The notes below the pieces were generated by a model that made no database searches, was not told the origin of the DNA, and saw nothing but the letters and a program-made list of their open reading frames with translations. A stretch of DNA of 64,000 bases from Niabella aurantiaca DSM 17617 (GTDB lineage Bacteria > Bacteroidota > Bacteroidia > Chitinophagales > Chitinophagaceae), in NCBI RefSeq assembly GCF_000374125.1, contig NZ_KB893646.1:238163-302162 (forward strand), read 5' to 3'. The translations under genes were made by a program, and so were the position numbers. Every line of letters begins with the position of its first letter. Within the stretch, counting starts at the first letter, position 1. This document shows, piece after piece, positions 9,604-18,235 of the stretch.

Positions 9604-10131
9604 TTATGCCTCCTTCACCAGTTCTGCATTGATGTGTAGTTTTACGTCGTCACCTACCACAACACCTCCTGTTTCGGTCATCGCACTCCAGCTCAGTCCA
9701 AAATCCTTACGGTTGATCTTTCCGTTCAGCTCAAAACCCGCTACGGTCTGACCATAGGCATTGGGACCAATACCGCCCAGCTCTACCTTCAGGGTTACAC
9801 TTTTTTTCACCCCGCGAATGGTCAGATCCCCGGTCATTTCAAATTCATCACTGCCTTTGGGTACAATCGCTGTTGATTCAAAAGTTAACTTCGGGTGGTT
9901 GGCGGCATCAAAAAAATCAGCAGATTTCAAGTGTTCATCACGCTGTGCCGGTCCGGTTGAAATACTATCGATATCCGCGCTGAAGCTTACTTTAGCGTCG
10001 CTGAAATCTTCTTTATCGGCAATAACAGTACCCTCAAAAGAGGTGAATTTTCCGGATACGTTTGAAATCACCAGGTGTCTTACTTTAAAGCCTATTTCCG
10101 AATGCATCGGATCCATTGTCCAAGTTGCCAT
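9604..10131 (-). CDS. YceI family lipid-binding protein
   Basis: A 175-residue protein of the YceI family, a lipocalin-like beta-barrel that binds polyisoprenoid chains. Recognisable are ATWTMDPMHSEIGFKVRHL at the N-terminus, SFEGTV, FFDAANHPKLTFES and GDLTIRGVKKSVTL in the middle, and NRKDFGLSWS near the end. No signal peptide is present with this start, so it would be cytosolic, as in many Bacteroidota members. The ATG at 10131 was preferred over one at 10164 because the predicted -7 element covers 10162-10169, which puts the longer start at or before the transcription start. Confidence 0.9.
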   Translation of the reverse strand: MATWTMDPMHSEIGFKVRHLVISNVSGKFTSFEGTVIADKEDFSDAKVSFSADIDSISTGPAQRDEHLKSADFFDAANHPKLTFESTAIVPKGSDEFEMTGDLTIRGVKKSVTLKVELGGIGPNAYGQTVAGFELNGKINRKDFGLSWSAMTETGGVVVGDDVKLHINAELVKEA

Positions 10132-10161
10132 AGTTATTTTATTTTTTGTGATTTGATACCA

Positions 10162-10169
10162 CAAAATTA
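10162..10169 (-). promoter_or_regulatory. Bacteroidota -7 element for yceI-like gene
   Basis: Read on the minus strand the octamer is TAATTTTG, an exact TAnnTTTG match, 30 bases before the chosen ATG. No clear TTG -33 box. Confidence 0.4.
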
Positions 10170-10201
10170 ATGTTGAAACATCGGTTGAAAAATAACCTAC
10201 A

Positions 10202-10471
10202 TTAAGATGGGATGTTAAGGTTTTGTAAAGATCCGGGTGAATAAGGATCCGGATTCAGCCATCGTGGTAAATTACCAGCGCTACGGTCACTGCACAACGC
10301 GGGGAGCTTGTAATCACCTGTAACAGCATTGCGTATGCCATTGTCGTAAAAATAAACCTTTCTCTTACGGTTAATTTCATTGTGAAGATTGCGTGCAAAG
10401 GCCGTGAGGCGGTGGACCAGGAAAACCTGTTCCGGCAGGTAAATATATTGATCCACTGTTTCACTTTTCAT
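10202..10471 (-). pseudogene. Relic of DUF4143-type AAA ATPase (C-terminal domain fragment)
   Basis: The reading (up to 89 residues from an ATG at 10471) contains TVDQYIYLPEQVFLVHRL, then TAFARNLHNEINRKRKVYFYD and NGIRNAVTGDY. This is the conserved centre of the DUF4143 domain found behind the AAA domain in about 380-residue Bacteroidota ATPases. The AAA part is absent upstream and the usual ALWENF-type continuation after the match is gone, replaced by an unrelated proline-rich tail. So about 65 residues of a once complete gene remain. The 60-80 bases before it are rich in inverted repeats. Confidence 0.7.
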
Positions 10472-10476
10472 AGATT

Positions 10477-10550
10477 ATATTCCTTAAAAAAGGAATATTT
10501 GTGGAGTATAATCCTGAAATAGACTCATTTTTATGGATCATATTCCACAA
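10477..10550. repeat. Nested inverted repeats beside the DUF4143 relic
   Basis: A perfect 9-bp-arm hairpin (ATATTCCTT / AAGGAATAT, 10477-10498, 4-base loop) is followed by a second pair: TTGTGGAGTATAATCC at 10499-10514 and GGATCATATTCCACAA at 10535-10550, complementary at 14 of 16 positions. It lies between the TlpA-like gene and the ATPase relic. It may be the former operator of the lost gene or the scar of an excised element. Confidence 0.6.
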
Positions 10551-10591
10551 AAGCACAAAAATGCTTGGCAGCAGATCAAGAACATCCGGGA

Positions 10592-11761
10592 TCAGGGGAA
10601 AATAGCGGCCAGCTTATTTTCCAGGTCAATGCCTCTCAGACCTTCGGCAATGATCTTGCCTTGCGGGTCAATAAGCACGTTAAAGGGGATGCCGCCAAAT
10701 TTATACATCGGAACCACGGGGGACTCCCATTTTTTAAGATCGCTTACCTGTGTCCATGCCAGCTTATCGTTTTGAATGGCGTTCTTCCAGGCATTGGCAT
10801 CATCATCCAGCGAAACGCCTAAAATGGTAAAGCCTTTGGATTTATACTTATTAAAAGCGGCAACAATATTGGGGTTTTCCGCGCGGCAGGGACGGCACCA
10901 GCTGGCCCAAAAATCTACCAGTACATATTGCCCTTTAAACGAACCAAGCGATACCGGTTTGCCGGTAATATCCGGCAAGGTGAAATCAGGGGCCTGCTTT
11001 CCGATCCAGGTACGGTCTTCCGCTGCTTTGATCTCCTGTTGGAGATTGAGTTTTAGTCCGGCTACGGCTACGTGGTTGGGGAATTTTTTTGTAACCCCGT
11101 CGATCAGGTCGATGACCTGCTTGTTGTCGAGCGGCTCAAGGCCCAGGCCCTGTCCGTTGGCGGTTGACTGGTAATAGCCCAGCTCAAACATGGATAAAGC
11201 CGGGTTGATGCCTTTTTTAATTTCGCCCAATGTATATTCCTTTAACCGGACCCCGTCCTGTTTGATCGTTTGCATGAGCAACGCAGCGGTACTGTCGGCA
11301 ACTTTTACACTCCGGAGGCTGTCCAGCTGATGGGCCTTGTTGACCAGCGGGATCATCTTTTCATTGAATGCCAGCATAAATTCCTTCATGGCCTGGCTTG
11401 CAGGGGAATTCTTTACCTCGAATTTTTCGGGCAGTTGAGGATTCCGGGAACCCATCGTAATGTCCAGATCCACTTCCGGCCCGTCATTGATAACGGAAGC
11501 TACCGGAAATTGGAGCTGATCCAGCCGGATATTGTAAATAGCGTCTTCCATCGCTTCGGTCTTTAATGTAAATTTTCCGTTTTCGATATCCGAAGAGTCA
11601 ACGATCACCGGTTGCATAGAGCCTACAGGAACTTCTTCCAGATATACTTTTTTGCCCTGGGTATTGGCGATGCTTCCGTTTACAGTGAAGGTCTTTTTAT
11701 TGTCTTGCTGGCAACTGCTGAAGACAGCTGCCAGGAGGACTATTGCTACGAACTTTTTCAT
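10592..11761 (-). CDS. TlpA-like thiol-disulfide lipoprotein (DUF4369 plus thioredoxin domain)
   Basis: A 389-residue lipoprotein: signal ending at FSSC (Cys about 17). The N-terminal half (about 25-130: FTVNGSIANTQGKKVYLEEV) is a DUF4369-type beta domain. After a helical middle comes an AhpC/TSA-thioredoxin domain starting at WIGKQAPDFTLPD, with the redox motif WCRPC near residue 288 and the cis-proline loop FGGIPFNVLID. Such proteins reduce or exchange disulfides outside the cytoplasm, for example in cytochrome c maturation or of secreted substrates. The gene follows gatB at a distance of 46 bases on the same strand. Confidence 0.9.
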   Translation of the reverse strand: MKKFVAIVLLAAVFSSCQQDNKKTFTVNGSIANTQGKKVYLEEVPVGSMQPVIVDSSDIENGKFTLKTEAMEDAIYNIRLDQLQFPVASVINDGPEVDLDITMGSRNPQLPEKFEVKNSPASQAMKEFMLAFNEKMIPLVNKAHQLDSLRSVKVADSTAALLMQTIKQDGVRLKEYTLGEIKKGINPALSMFELGYYQSTANGQGLGLEPLDNKQVIDLIDGVTKKFPNHVAVAGLKLNLQQEIKAAEDRTWIGKQAPDFTLPDITGKPVSLGSFKGQYVLVDFWASWCRPCRAENPNIVAAFNKYKSKGFTILGVSLDDDANAWKNAIQNDKLAWTQVSDLKKWESPVVPMYKFGGIPFNVLIDPQGKIIAEGLRGIDLENKLAAIFP

Positions 11762-11807
11762 TATTTTAATTTTTCCAGGATCGAGGACCTGTTAGGTTTT
11801 ACGCCTT

Positions 11808-13253
11808 TTATTGCAATTTTTTCAACAAGATCTCGTTGGTCTTTTTCGGATCTGCTTTGCCTTTTGTCTGTTTCATCACTTCCCCCACAAACAGTGCCAG
11901 CAGGCCTTTCTTTCCTTTTTTGTATTCGGTCACTTTCGGTGCCAGTTTTTCCAGCACGGCGTCGATCACCGGTTCCAGGTCGGCTGCGTCTGACTGCTGG
12001 ATCAGGTTGTTCTTTTCTGCCAGCGCCAGCGGTTGCGCTTCCGGGTGCTGTAATAATAGCTGGAAAAGCCGGGTGGAAGCAATAGAGAAGCTTACTTTTC
12101 CTGCATCTACACACTCGATAACGGCCGCGATCTGTGCCGGTGTTACCGGAAAAGCCTGTATGGGGCTGTTGTTTTCGTTCAGCCAGCTTTTGACGGGCCC
12201 CAGCATCCAGTTGGCAGCCGCCTTATAATTCTTTGTGTGCTGCAGGATGGATTCAAAATAATCGGCATGATCCCGTTCTTCTGTAATTACATGGGCATCG
12301 TATTCCGGTAATTGATAACCGGCCGTATATTTTTTTATGCGTTCGGCAGGCAATGCCGGGATGGATTGGTGTATCGCTTCAATAAACGCATCTTCCAGGT
12401 CAAAGGGAGGCAGGTCGGGGTCCGGAAAATACCGGTAATCCTCCGCATCTTCCTTGTCGCGTATGGCAAAAGTGGTACCGTTGCCGGCGTCAAAGCTCCG
12501 GGTTTGCTGGCGGATGGTTTCCCCTGCTTCCAGCAGGCCCATCAGGCGCTCTGCTTCAAAATCGATGGCCCGTTTTACGTTGCGTATGGAATTCAGGTTC
12601 TTGACTTCCACCTTGGTGCCTAGCTTTTCAGCACCTTTCAGCCGAACAGAAACGTTGGCGTCGCAGCGCATACTGCCTTCCTCCATGTTGCCATCGCATA
12701 CTTCCAGGTAGCGCACCAGTTTGCGTAGCTCTGTTACATAGGCGAAAGCCTCTTCGCTGCTCCGGAGATCCGGCTCGGTAACGATTTCCACCAGCGGTGT
12801 TCCGGCCCTGTTGTAATCGACCGCTGTATTATCAGCATCCACATCATGCAGGCTTTTTCCTGCATCCTCTTCCATATGGATCCGGTTCAGCCGGATATCT
12901 TTGGTACCGGCAGCAGTTTTTACGGTCACATGCCCGTTTTTACAAATGGGAGTAGTATGCTGTGATATCTGGTAGCCCTTTGGAAGATCGGGATAAAAGT
13001 AGTTTTTACGGGCAAAATAGTTCTTCTGTTCAATTTCACAATGACAGGCCAGTCCCAGTTTTACGGCGTACTCGATGGCTTTCCGGTTCATTTTTGGAAG
13101 ACTGCCCGGGTGTGCCAGGGTAACAGGACTGACATGTGTATTGGGTTCTGCGCCAAATGCAATGCTGTCCCCGCAAAAAAGCTTGCTTTCTGTCAGCAGC
13201 TGGGCATGCACTTCCAGGCCGATCACGATTTCATATTTTTCACTCCATTCCAT
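11808..13253 (-). CDS. gatB: Aspartyl/glutamyl-tRNA amidotransferase subunit B
   Basis: A 481-residue cytosolic protein of full family length. GatB phosphorylates Glu-tRNA(Gln) and Asp-tRNA(Asn), and the GatCAB complex amidates the product. Signature segments: EIVIGLEVHAQLLT at the N-terminus, HPGSLPKMN, YPDLPKGYQISQ, RIHMEEDAGKS, DYNRAGTPLVEIVTEPD and GSMRCDANVS. The C-terminal YqeY-like helical tail (about 330-481) is present. gatA and gatC are not in the window, the usual scattered state in this phylum. Confidence 0.97.
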   Translation of the reverse strand: MEWSEKYEIVIGLEVHAQLLTESKLFCGDSIAFGAEPNTHVSPVTLAHPGSLPKMNRKAIEYAVKLGLACHCEIEQKNYFARKNYFYPDLPKGYQISQHTTPICKNGHVTVKTAAGTKDIRLNRIHMEEDAGKSLHDVDADNTAVDYNRAGTPLVEIVTEPDLRSSEEAFAYVTELRKLVRYLEVCDGNMEEGSMRCDANVSVRLKGAEKLGTKVEVKNLNSIRNVKRAIDFEAERLMGLLEAGETIRQQTRSFDAGNGTTFAIRDKEDAEDYRYFPDPDLPPFDLEDAFIEAIHQSIPALPAERIKKYTAGYQLPEYDAHVITEERDHADYFESILQHTKNYKAAANWMLGPVKSWLNENNSPIQAFPVTPAQIAAVIECVDAGKVSFSIASTRLFQLLLQHPEAQPLALAEKNNLIQQSDAADLEPVIDAVLEKLAPKVTEYKKGKKGLLALFVGEVMKQTKGKADPKKTNEILLKKLQ

Positions 13254-13315
13254 GTTTGCCTATCAATTGTTCAGGTCCGCGAAGATACGCAAGCCGATCG
13301 GTTTTCCGGGCCAAT

Positions 13316-13349
13316 AAAAAGCCGCCCCGATCATATCGCGGCGGCTTTT
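13316..13349 (-). terminator. Strong bidirectional terminator after PDZ gene
   Basis: AAAAGCCGCC and GGCGGCTTTT form a perfect 10-bp stem with a 13-base loop; the minus strand continues with a T-rich tail. It lies between the PDZ gene stop (13438) and the gatB start, so it isolates the two units. Confidence 0.88.
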
Positions 13350-13437
13350 AAACCCTAAATCACGAAAACTTAAAAACTATCAGCATATAGAGATATGCTA
13401 CCGATATAACGCGTTATGGGAAAAAAAGTTGAAAAAA

Positions 13438-14424
13438 TCAAAGATCCGCGGTTTTTATCCTTGCCGATTGCGTAACAGTGATCTGCTGGCTTTTCCCGTT
13501 CCTGCTGATTTTGAAATCAATGGATGCTTTTCTGCTGCCCCGGATCAGCCGGGAGGCCTGGTCGGTGTTGTTTACAGCCTGGCTGTTGATCTCTTTTACG
13601 ATGTCTCCGTTTTTCAGACCGGCTTTGTCTGCGTCAGATCCTTTGTCCACATCGAGGATCTTAACACCCTCACCTTTTTCCAGATCCTGTATGCGGATGC
13701 CGATCCTGGGTGTATTGCTCTCCCAGTCGGGCGAACCGTAGAACCGGAAATTCCGGTTCCCATTGCCCTGATTGGGCAGCCGGCGCATCAGATCGTTAAA
13801 ATCGATGCCCGGTGAGGAAAAGTAGCTCCCATTGCCCCCGAAATTATCCGGGGCTTTCCATTTTGTAAGAGTGGCCTCGGTCGTATAGCTTTTGTCATTC
13901 CGCTTATAGGAAATGGATACTTTATCGCCCGGGTCTTTGTCTTTTATTGCAGCCGAAAGTTCGTCCGGCGCGTCAATTTCCTTTCCGTCCACGGCGGTAA
14001 TGATATCGCCCTCTTTCAAGCCCGCCTTATCGGCAGCACTTTCTTCCGATACATTCATAACGGTTACGCCGTCATCGGTTTTTTGGGTTACCACACCCAG
14101 CATGGCCTTATTGGGTGTCGGCATGGCCTGCCAGTTACCGCCATTCATGTTAAAAGAGCGCGCGCGGTCGGAAAAACCGTTCTCATTGTACACGTCCAGG
14201 TCCTTGATCTTCTTTCTTTTTACCGTGATATCGGCGTCTTTTTCGGTGTCGGCCGGTTTCCCGTTTACGGTAATGTTATCACCATCGATGACAATATTCA
14301 TCCGGCCGTCGGCCGCTCCTTTTTTGGTGATGATGATCTGTTCGGCTTCCTTGTTTTGATTGCGGTTCTGTGCAAAGCCCATTGCCGGCATCAGCAACGC
14401 AAAGAGTACATAATACGATTTCAT
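13438..14424 (-). CDS. Exported protein with two PDZ domains
   Basis: A 328-residue protein with a signal peptide (1-18, ending GFAQN). After a charged beta region (20-90) come two PDZ domains: about 105-200 (MLGVVTQ, SAADKAGLKEGDIITAVDG) and about 235-320 (RIGIRIQDLEKG, SDADKAGLKNGDIVKEIN). No protease domain is present; HtrA-like proteases combine PDZ repeats with a trypsin fold, and that part is absent here. The protein may therefore bind C-terminal tails of envelope proteins as an adaptor. It has its own terminator and no close operon partner. Confidence 0.85.
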   Translation of the reverse strand: MKSYYVLFALLMPAMGFAQNRNQNKEAEQIIITKKGAADGRMNIVIDGDNITVNGKPADTEKDADITVKRKKIKDLDVYNENGFSDRARSFNMNGGNWQAMPTPNKAMLGVVTQKTDDGVTVMNVSEESAADKAGLKEGDIITAVDGKEIDAPDELSAAIKDKDPGDKVSISYKRNDKSYTTEATLTKWKAPDNFGGNGSYFSSPGIDFNDLMRRLPNQGNGNRNFRFYGSPDWESNTPRIGIRIQDLEKGEGVKILDVDKGSDADKAGLKNGDIVKEINSQAVNNTDQASRLIRGSRKASIDFKISRNGKSQQITVTQSARIKTADL

Positions 14425-14538
14425 TTTTTTGTTTATTTATGGAATTCCCCTGATTTCAGAAATACGTTTTTTTTCGTAGTTCAAAGTTATGGCTTTTGCT
14501 AAATACGAAAATATTCGGAAATGTTAAAAATCTGCAGA

Positions 14539-15411
14539 TCAGGATGGCATTTTTTCGCCGCAGTTACTGCAATAAACGGCGCCGGCAGTATGACCGCCCA
14601 CATGACAGTGCGGGCACCGCTTCCCCCGGTTTCTTTTTTCTTCCTGGATCACAGAGGCCGACATGATACCGGTAGGAACAGCGATGATCGAATAGCCCAG
14701 GATCATGATAAAGGAAGCGATGATCTTTCCTACTGCGGTTACCGGGGCTACGTCCCCGTATCCGACGGTGGTAATGGTAACCACGGCCCAGTAAATGCTT
14801 TGCGGAATGCTGTTGAATCCCGAATTGTGCTCGTACTCGACCACATACATCAGCGATCCCAGGAAAATGGCCAGCAACAGGACAAAGAACAGGAAAACAA
14901 CAATTTTACGGAACCCCCGGATGAGCGCGAATATCAGTACCCGGCTTTCATCGAGGAATTTTACCATCCGGAAAATGCGGAAGATCCGGAGGAGCCGGAA
15001 GCTGCGCACGATCATAAACACATGCCACTGCGGATAAAGGAACTCCATATAAGACGGCAGGATGGCCATCAGATCGATGATCCCGTAAAAACTGGTGGCG
15101 TAGCGCCTGGCCGAGCGCACGCAATAGAGCCGTAAGATATATTCGATGGTGAACAGCACCAGGAAAACAATATCGAGGGTCTGGAAAAGCGCTGCATGTT
15201 TTATCGACAGGACATCCACGCTTTCCAGCATTAAGAGCGCAATATTTGAAAGGATAAGCACAAAGAGCCCGATATCAAAGATTTTTCCGGCTACGGTGGT
15301 AGCCTGGAAGATAGTGATATAGAACCATTCCCGGAGTGTTCCTTTTTCATCAGGCCGGTTCTGATCCTGTACCACATCGGGTCTGTCGGGTATTAAACGG
15401 AACAACGACAT
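14539..15411 (-). CDS. Voltage-gated K+ channel-like ion transporter with C-terminal zinc ribbon
   Basis: A 290-residue inner-membrane protein with six predicted membrane helices. S4 is recognisable as an arginine ladder (RSFRLLRIFRIFRMVKF), and the pore carries the K+ selectivity filter TVGYGD inside AVVTITTVGYGDVAPVT. The C-terminus after the last helix holds two CxxC pairs (CPHC and CSNC, about 17 residues apart), a zinc-ribbon tail I would place in the cytoplasm. It is the smallest form of a Kv-type channel, forming tetramers. The tail may sense metal or redox state, which is inference. It stands 57 bases before alaS on the same strand. Confidence 0.92.
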   Translation of the reverse strand: MSLFRLIPDRPDVVQDQNRPDEKGTLREWFYITIFQATTVAGKIFDIGLFVLILSNIALLMLESVDVLSIKHAALFQTLDIVFLVLFTIEYILRLYCVRSARRYATSFYGIIDLMAILPSYMEFLYPQWHVFMIVRSFRLLRIFRIFRMVKFLDESRVLIFALIRGFRKIVVFLFFVLLLAIFLGSLMYVVEYEHNSGFNSIPQSIYWAVVTITTVGYGDVAPVTAVGKIIASFIMILGYSIIAVPTGIMSASVIQEEKRNRGKRCPHCHVGGHTAGAVYCSNCGEKMPS

Positions 15412-15468
15412 GCTGTGTCTGAGGTCTATTATTTGAAGTCGGGTCCCAACCTCAAACTTTAAACAAAT

Positions 15469-18090
15469 TTAAACCAATAACCTTTTCACTGCTTCGATCA
15501 CCTTATCCAGGTTGCCGGCTTCCTGTCCGCCCGCAGTGGCCAGGGTCTTTTGCCCGCCGCCGCCGCCTTTAATGAGTGGTGCTACCTGTTGTTTGATGAT
15601 CTGGCCTGCATCCAGGCCTTTGGCGGCAACCACGGTGTCGGCAATAGCAATGGCTACAGAAGCCTTGCCACCGATATTGGCGCAAAGCACCACCACAAAA
15701 TCCCGCAGGTGGTTCTTCAGATCGCCGCAGAGTTTCTTCAATGCATCCGGGTTGCTCACTTCCACGATATCGGCGATAAAATTCACCTGGTTGATGATTT
15801 CATCTTTTTGCAGCAGGCTGTTGCGGATGCCTACCAGCTCTTTTGCTTCCAGGCGTTCCACTTTCTTTTCGAGAGCTGCCTTATCCGTAATTAATTTTTC
15901 AATAGCTTTTAATGGATTCGTGGCTTTCAACAGTTCCCCAACCTGTTTGTATTCGGCTACTTTTTCGCTCAGGTAGCGGAAGGCTGCCGGGCCGGTCAGT
16001 GCTTCAATCCGGCGTACACCCGCAGCCACGGCAGATTCGGAGGTGACCAGGAACATACCGATCATACCGGTTTGAGGCACATGGGTGCCCCCGCAGAGTT
16101 CTACAGAGAAGTCAGGATCGATGGTCACCACGCGGACCGTATCTCCATATTTTTCCCCAAAAAGTGCCATAGCGCCCAGTTTGAGGGCTTCTTCCTTGGG
16201 CATTTCTTTAATCACCACGGGAATGTTCTCCCGGATCTTTTCATTGACGATCATTTCCACCTTCCGGATCTCTTCATCGGTGATCTTAGCGAAATGAGAA
16301 ACGTCAAAACGCAGCACATCGGGAGATACGAGCGAGCCCTTCTGGTTCACATGGGCTCCCAGCACCCGTTTCAGTGCGGCATGCAGCAGGTGCGTGGCCG
16401 TGTGGTTATAAGTGGTATTCAGACGTTTTTCAAAATCCACAACAGCGTTTGCTTCTCTTTCAACAGCCGTAGGCAGCTTGTCGACGTATTGGATGATCAG
16501 GTCATTTTCTTTTTTGGTGTCCGTTACCGGTATGACCTCATCGCCAAATTGGAGAACGCCGGTATCGCCCACCTGTCCGCCGCTTTCGGCATAGAAGGGT
16601 GTGGTCTCCAGCACCAGCTGGTATTGTTCCTTGTTCCTGGTTTTTACCTTACGGTATTTGGTAATCCTCGTGGGCACATTGAGATCGTGATAGCCTACGA
16701 ATGTTACCGGTATTTCTTCGTGCACCGGCTGCCAGTCTTCCGTATCCACGGCTGTTGCCGCACGGCTGCGGTTTTTTTGTTGTTTCATCTCGGCCTCGAA
16801 ACCGGCCTCATCGATAGCGATGTTATTTTCTGAGGCGATCAACCGGGTCAGATCGATCGGGAAGCCGTAGGTATCATAGAGCTCAAATGCTTCTTTTCCT
16901 GCTATGGTTCCCGAAGCGGCACCCGCAGCGATCAGCTCATCCATGCGTTTCAGCCCCTTTTCCAGCGTGCGCAGGAAGGAATCCTCCTCTTCTTTAATGA
17001 CCTTACTTACAAAGGCTTCCTGTTGTTTTAACTCGGGGAACACCTGTTCAAACTGGTTAGCAATAACGCCTGCCAGCTGGTTCAGCAGCGGTTGTTTATA
17101 ATCCAGGTAAGAATAGTAATAACGTACTGCCCGGCGCAGGATCCGGCGGATCACATAACCCGCGCCGGTGCTGGCAGGCAGCTGCCCATCGGCAATCGTA
17201 AAGCTGATGGCCCGGATATGGTCGGCCAGGACGCGGAACGCAATGGCTTCCCTGCTGTCACTGAAGTCATATTTTCTCCCGGTAATCTTTTCCACCGCCG
17301 CAATGGTTCCGGAAAAGACATCCGTATCGTAATTGGATGTTTTGTTTTGCAGCACCCGTACCAGGCGCTCAAAGCCCATACCGGTGTCTACATGGCGGGC
17401 CGGCAATGGCTGCAGGCTGCCGTCCTTCAGCCGGTTGAACTGGATGAATACATTGTTCCAGATCTCGATCACCTGCGGATGATCAGCATTGACCAGGGTC
17501 TTTCCATCGGCCAGCTGCCGTTCCGCATCCGTCCGGCAATCCACATGGATCTCCGAACAGGGGCCGCAGGGACCTGTATCGCCCATTTCCCAGAAATTAT
17601 CTTTTTTGCTTCCGCGGATGATGCGGTCTTCGCTGATCCATTTTTTCCACTCCGTTGCAGCTTCCTCATCATAGGGCAAGCCTTCCTTTTCGTCACCCTC
17701 GAAAACGGAAACGTACAGCCGGTCTTCCGGTATTTTAAATACTTGGGTCAGCAGCTCCCAGCTCCAGGCAATGGCTTCTTTTTTAAAATAGTCTCCAAAG
17801 CTCCAGTTGCCCAGCATTTCGAACATGGTATGGTGGTAGGTGTCCACGCCTACTTCCTCCAGGTCGTTGTGCTTACCGCTCACGCGCAGGCATTTCTGGG
17901 TATCGGCTACCCGTGGAAAAGGGCTTTGTTTATTTCCGAGGAAATAGTCCTTGAACTGGTTCATCCCCGCATTGGTGAACATCAGCGTGGGGTCGTTCTT
18001 TACCACAATGGGAGCCGAGGGCACAATTACATGCCCTTTGCTTTTAAAAAAGTCTAAAAAAGCCTGCCGGATTTCGGTACTGGTCATCAT
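15469..18090 (-). CDS. alaS: Alanyl-tRNA synthetase
   Basis: A cytosolic class II synthetase of 873 residues, full length for the family. The catalytic core begins STEIRQAFLDFFKSKGH and has VIVPSAPIV, MNQFKDYFLG and WNNVFIQFNR. The editing domain shows HTATHLLHAAL and CGGTHVPQTG, whose His and Cys residues bind zinc and clear Ser/Gly mischarging. The C-terminal C-Ala/DHHA1 domain ends with the GGGGGQKTLATAGG signature. The first two codons are both ATG, so 18087 is an equally good start. Confidence 0.98.
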   Translation of the reverse strand: MMTSTEIRQAFLDFFKSKGHVIVPSAPIVVKNDPTLMFTNAGMNQFKDYFLGNKQSPFPRVADTQKCLRVSGKHNDLEEVGVDTYHHTMFEMLGNWSFGDYFKKEAIAWSWELLTQVFKIPEDRLYVSVFEGDEKEGLPYDEEAATEWKKWISEDRIIRGSKKDNFWEMGDTGPCGPCSEIHVDCRTDAERQLADGKTLVNADHPQVIEIWNNVFIQFNRLKDGSLQPLPARHVDTGMGFERLVRVLQNKTSNYDTDVFSGTIAAVEKITGRKYDFSDSREAIAFRVLADHIRAISFTIADGQLPASTGAGYVIRRILRRAVRYYYSYLDYKQPLLNQLAGVIANQFEQVFPELKQQEAFVSKVIKEEEDSFLRTLEKGLKRMDELIAAGAASGTIAGKEAFELYDTYGFPIDLTRLIASENNIAIDEAGFEAEMKQQKNRSRAATAVDTEDWQPVHEEIPVTFVGYHDLNVPTRITKYRKVKTRNKEQYQLVLETTPFYAESGGQVGDTGVLQFGDEVIPVTDTKKENDLIIQYVDKLPTAVEREANAVVDFEKRLNTTYNHTATHLLHAALKRVLGAHVNQKGSLVSPDVLRFDVSHFAKITDEEIRKVEMIVNEKIRENIPVVIKEMPKEEALKLGAMALFGEKYGDTVRVVTIDPDFSVELCGGTHVPQTGMIGMFLVTSESAVAAGVRRIEALTGPAAFRYLSEKVAEYKQVGELLKATNPLKAIEKLITDKAALEKKVERLEAKELVGIRNSLLQKDEIINQVNFIADIVEVSNPDALKKLCGDLKNHLRDFVVVLCANIGGKASVAIAIADTVVAAKGLDAGQIIKQQVAPLIKGGGGGQKTLATAGGQEAGNLDKVIEAVKRLLV

Positions 18091-18149
18091 ATAAAATCAC
18101 CGTAATTAAGGCGGTGGGCTGCAAATTTAGTTGATTCAGGGCGTATAAA

Positions 18150-18228
18150 GAATGCCGCTGATTCGCAGATTGAGATGTATTTGACAGCCGAGCCATTGGA
18201 GCATAAAAAATCAGCGCATCTGCGGCTT
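18150..18228. repeat. Inverted pair of a CTGATTnGCnGATT-type intergenic repeat
   Basis: GCCGCTGATTCGCAGATT (about 18152) and, in reverse orientation, AATCAGCGCATCTGCGGC (about 18208) match at most positions and are separated by some 40 bases. Related words recur at 41489-41516 and 52994-53060, so this is a dispersed repeat rather than a terminator; there is no T-run. Confidence 0.6.
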
Positions 18229-18235
18229 AATATAC

